Shown piece after piece: positions 4,752 through 5,071 of a stretch of DNA of 5,071 nucleotides (position 1 is its first letter; each line of letters begins with the position of its first letter). The DNA lies in the NCBI GenBank assembly GCA_022718015.1, contig JAIHZV010000114.1, forward strand, positions 1-5,071. The letters are read 5' to 3'. The position numbers and the translations under genes were made by a program. The stretch is from Phascolarctobacterium sp. (lineage in GTDB: Bacteria > Bacillota > Negativicutes > Acidaminococcales > Acidaminococcaceae). Under the pieces are notes generated by a model. The model did not search any database. It was not told where the DNA came from and was given only the letters and a program-made list of their open reading frames with translations.

Positions 4752-5071
4752 TGCGCTACCCCCTTGCGGTTGCTGTCGTCCCAGTCCACGAGATCCTTGA
4801 TAACCTCGGAGGCGATAATCAGGCCTGCTACCGAGGGGCAGAAGGCATTGCTGCCCGGAAGGGCGCGGCGCTTCGGTGCTTCGGCATGACATTCCTCCTT
4901 GAGCTCGTCGACCTGCAGCAGTGGCAGCTCCTTGGAATAAACGACCTTGAGCTTTTTGATATGATGCTTTTTCATGGCCTGACGCATGACGCGTGCCAAC
5001 GGATCAATGCTGGTTTTATAGATATCCGCAACCTCGAACATTGCCGGATTAACCTTGTTGCCTGCGCCCAT
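4748..5071 (-). CDS. tcdA: tRNA threonylcarbamoyladenosine dehydratase, C-terminal part (partial)
   Basis: The last 107 residues of an E1/ThiF-like enzyme are present; the gene runs off the right edge. TcdA (also CsdL or YgdL) uses ATP to cyclise t6A at position 37 of ANN-decoding tRNAs to ct6A, stabilising codon reading. Visible family features are MGAGNKVNP (1-9 of the fragment), ADIYKTSIDPLARVMRQ (15-31), the strand KVVYSKE (42-48), and the C-terminal LPGSNAFCPSVAGLIIASEV (71-90) followed by IKDL. The Met at the window edge aligns to an internal family position (the SMGA segment), so it is not taken as the start. The N-terminal ATP-binding glycine motif is outside the window. The TGA stop overlaps the ATG of the DUF523 gene, indicating one operon and probably coupled translation. 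Confidence 0.92.
   Translation of the reverse strand: MGAGNKVNPAMFEVADIYKTSIDPLARVMRQAMKKHHIKKLKVVYSKELPLLQVDELKEECHAEAPKRRALPGSNAFCPSVAGLIIASEVIKDLVDWDDSNRKGVAQ

Noticed and set aside
4479..4889. A 136-codon plus-strand open frame opposite DUF523 and tcdA
   Set aside because: GC-rich shadow of two recognised genes, with Ala/Arg-rich translation and no SD.
4752..4892. N-terminal extension of the DUF523 gene by 47 codons
   Set aside because: The DUF523 family begins at MILVSACLLG, the extension overlaps tcdA in another frame, and an SD sits 7 bases before the ATG at 4751.

Overview
The window looks like chromosome from a low-to-moderate GC Gram-positive-type bacterium (Bacillota). Supporting signs are strong AGGAGGTGA-type ribosome binding sites, a TTG start, compact rho-independent terminators, a tRNA gene with encoded CCA, and the atpA-G-D-C order. 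The protein style suggests Negativicutes or Clostridia, for example an Acidaminococcaceae-like gut organism, but this placement is an impression and was not tested by a search.

Positions 1-2919 (+) hold the distal part of an F-type ATP synthase operon: the end of atpA (alpha), then atpG (gamma), atpD (beta, TTG start) and atpC (epsilon). The genes are 3 to 28 bases apart. They are closed by a small inverted repeat and a strong GC-rich terminator. Together they encode most of the F1 sector, the soluble catalytic head and its rotating stalk. Their codon use is strongly biased, as expected for highly expressed genes.

Positions 2946-3812 hold one unassigned gene of 268 residues, starting 26 bases after the operon terminator. 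It carries HERLH (an HExxH zinc-protease motif) and a downstream ETLAEF segment, so it may be an undescribed gluzincin-like metallopeptidase. It converges on a tRNA-Gly(CCC) gene on the minus strand, and the two share a hairpin with T-tracts on both sides.

Positions 3890-4232 look like a gene desert but hold two back-to-back promoters. One is a consensus-like promoter for the tRNA (-). The other is an extended -10 promoter (+) driving a complete mini transcription unit: about 80 bases of leader, a perfect Shine-Dalgarno sequence, a 22-codon ORF for a hydrophobic single-span peptide, and a strong terminator. This unit and the metallopeptidase candidate are the two items most likely to be undescribed.

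Positions 4251-5071 (-) hold the C-terminal part of tcdA (cyclic t6A tRNA dehydratase) followed by a DUF523/TudS-like gene. The two overlap by ATGA and are probably translationally coupled. This block is visibly more GC-rich than the rest of the window.
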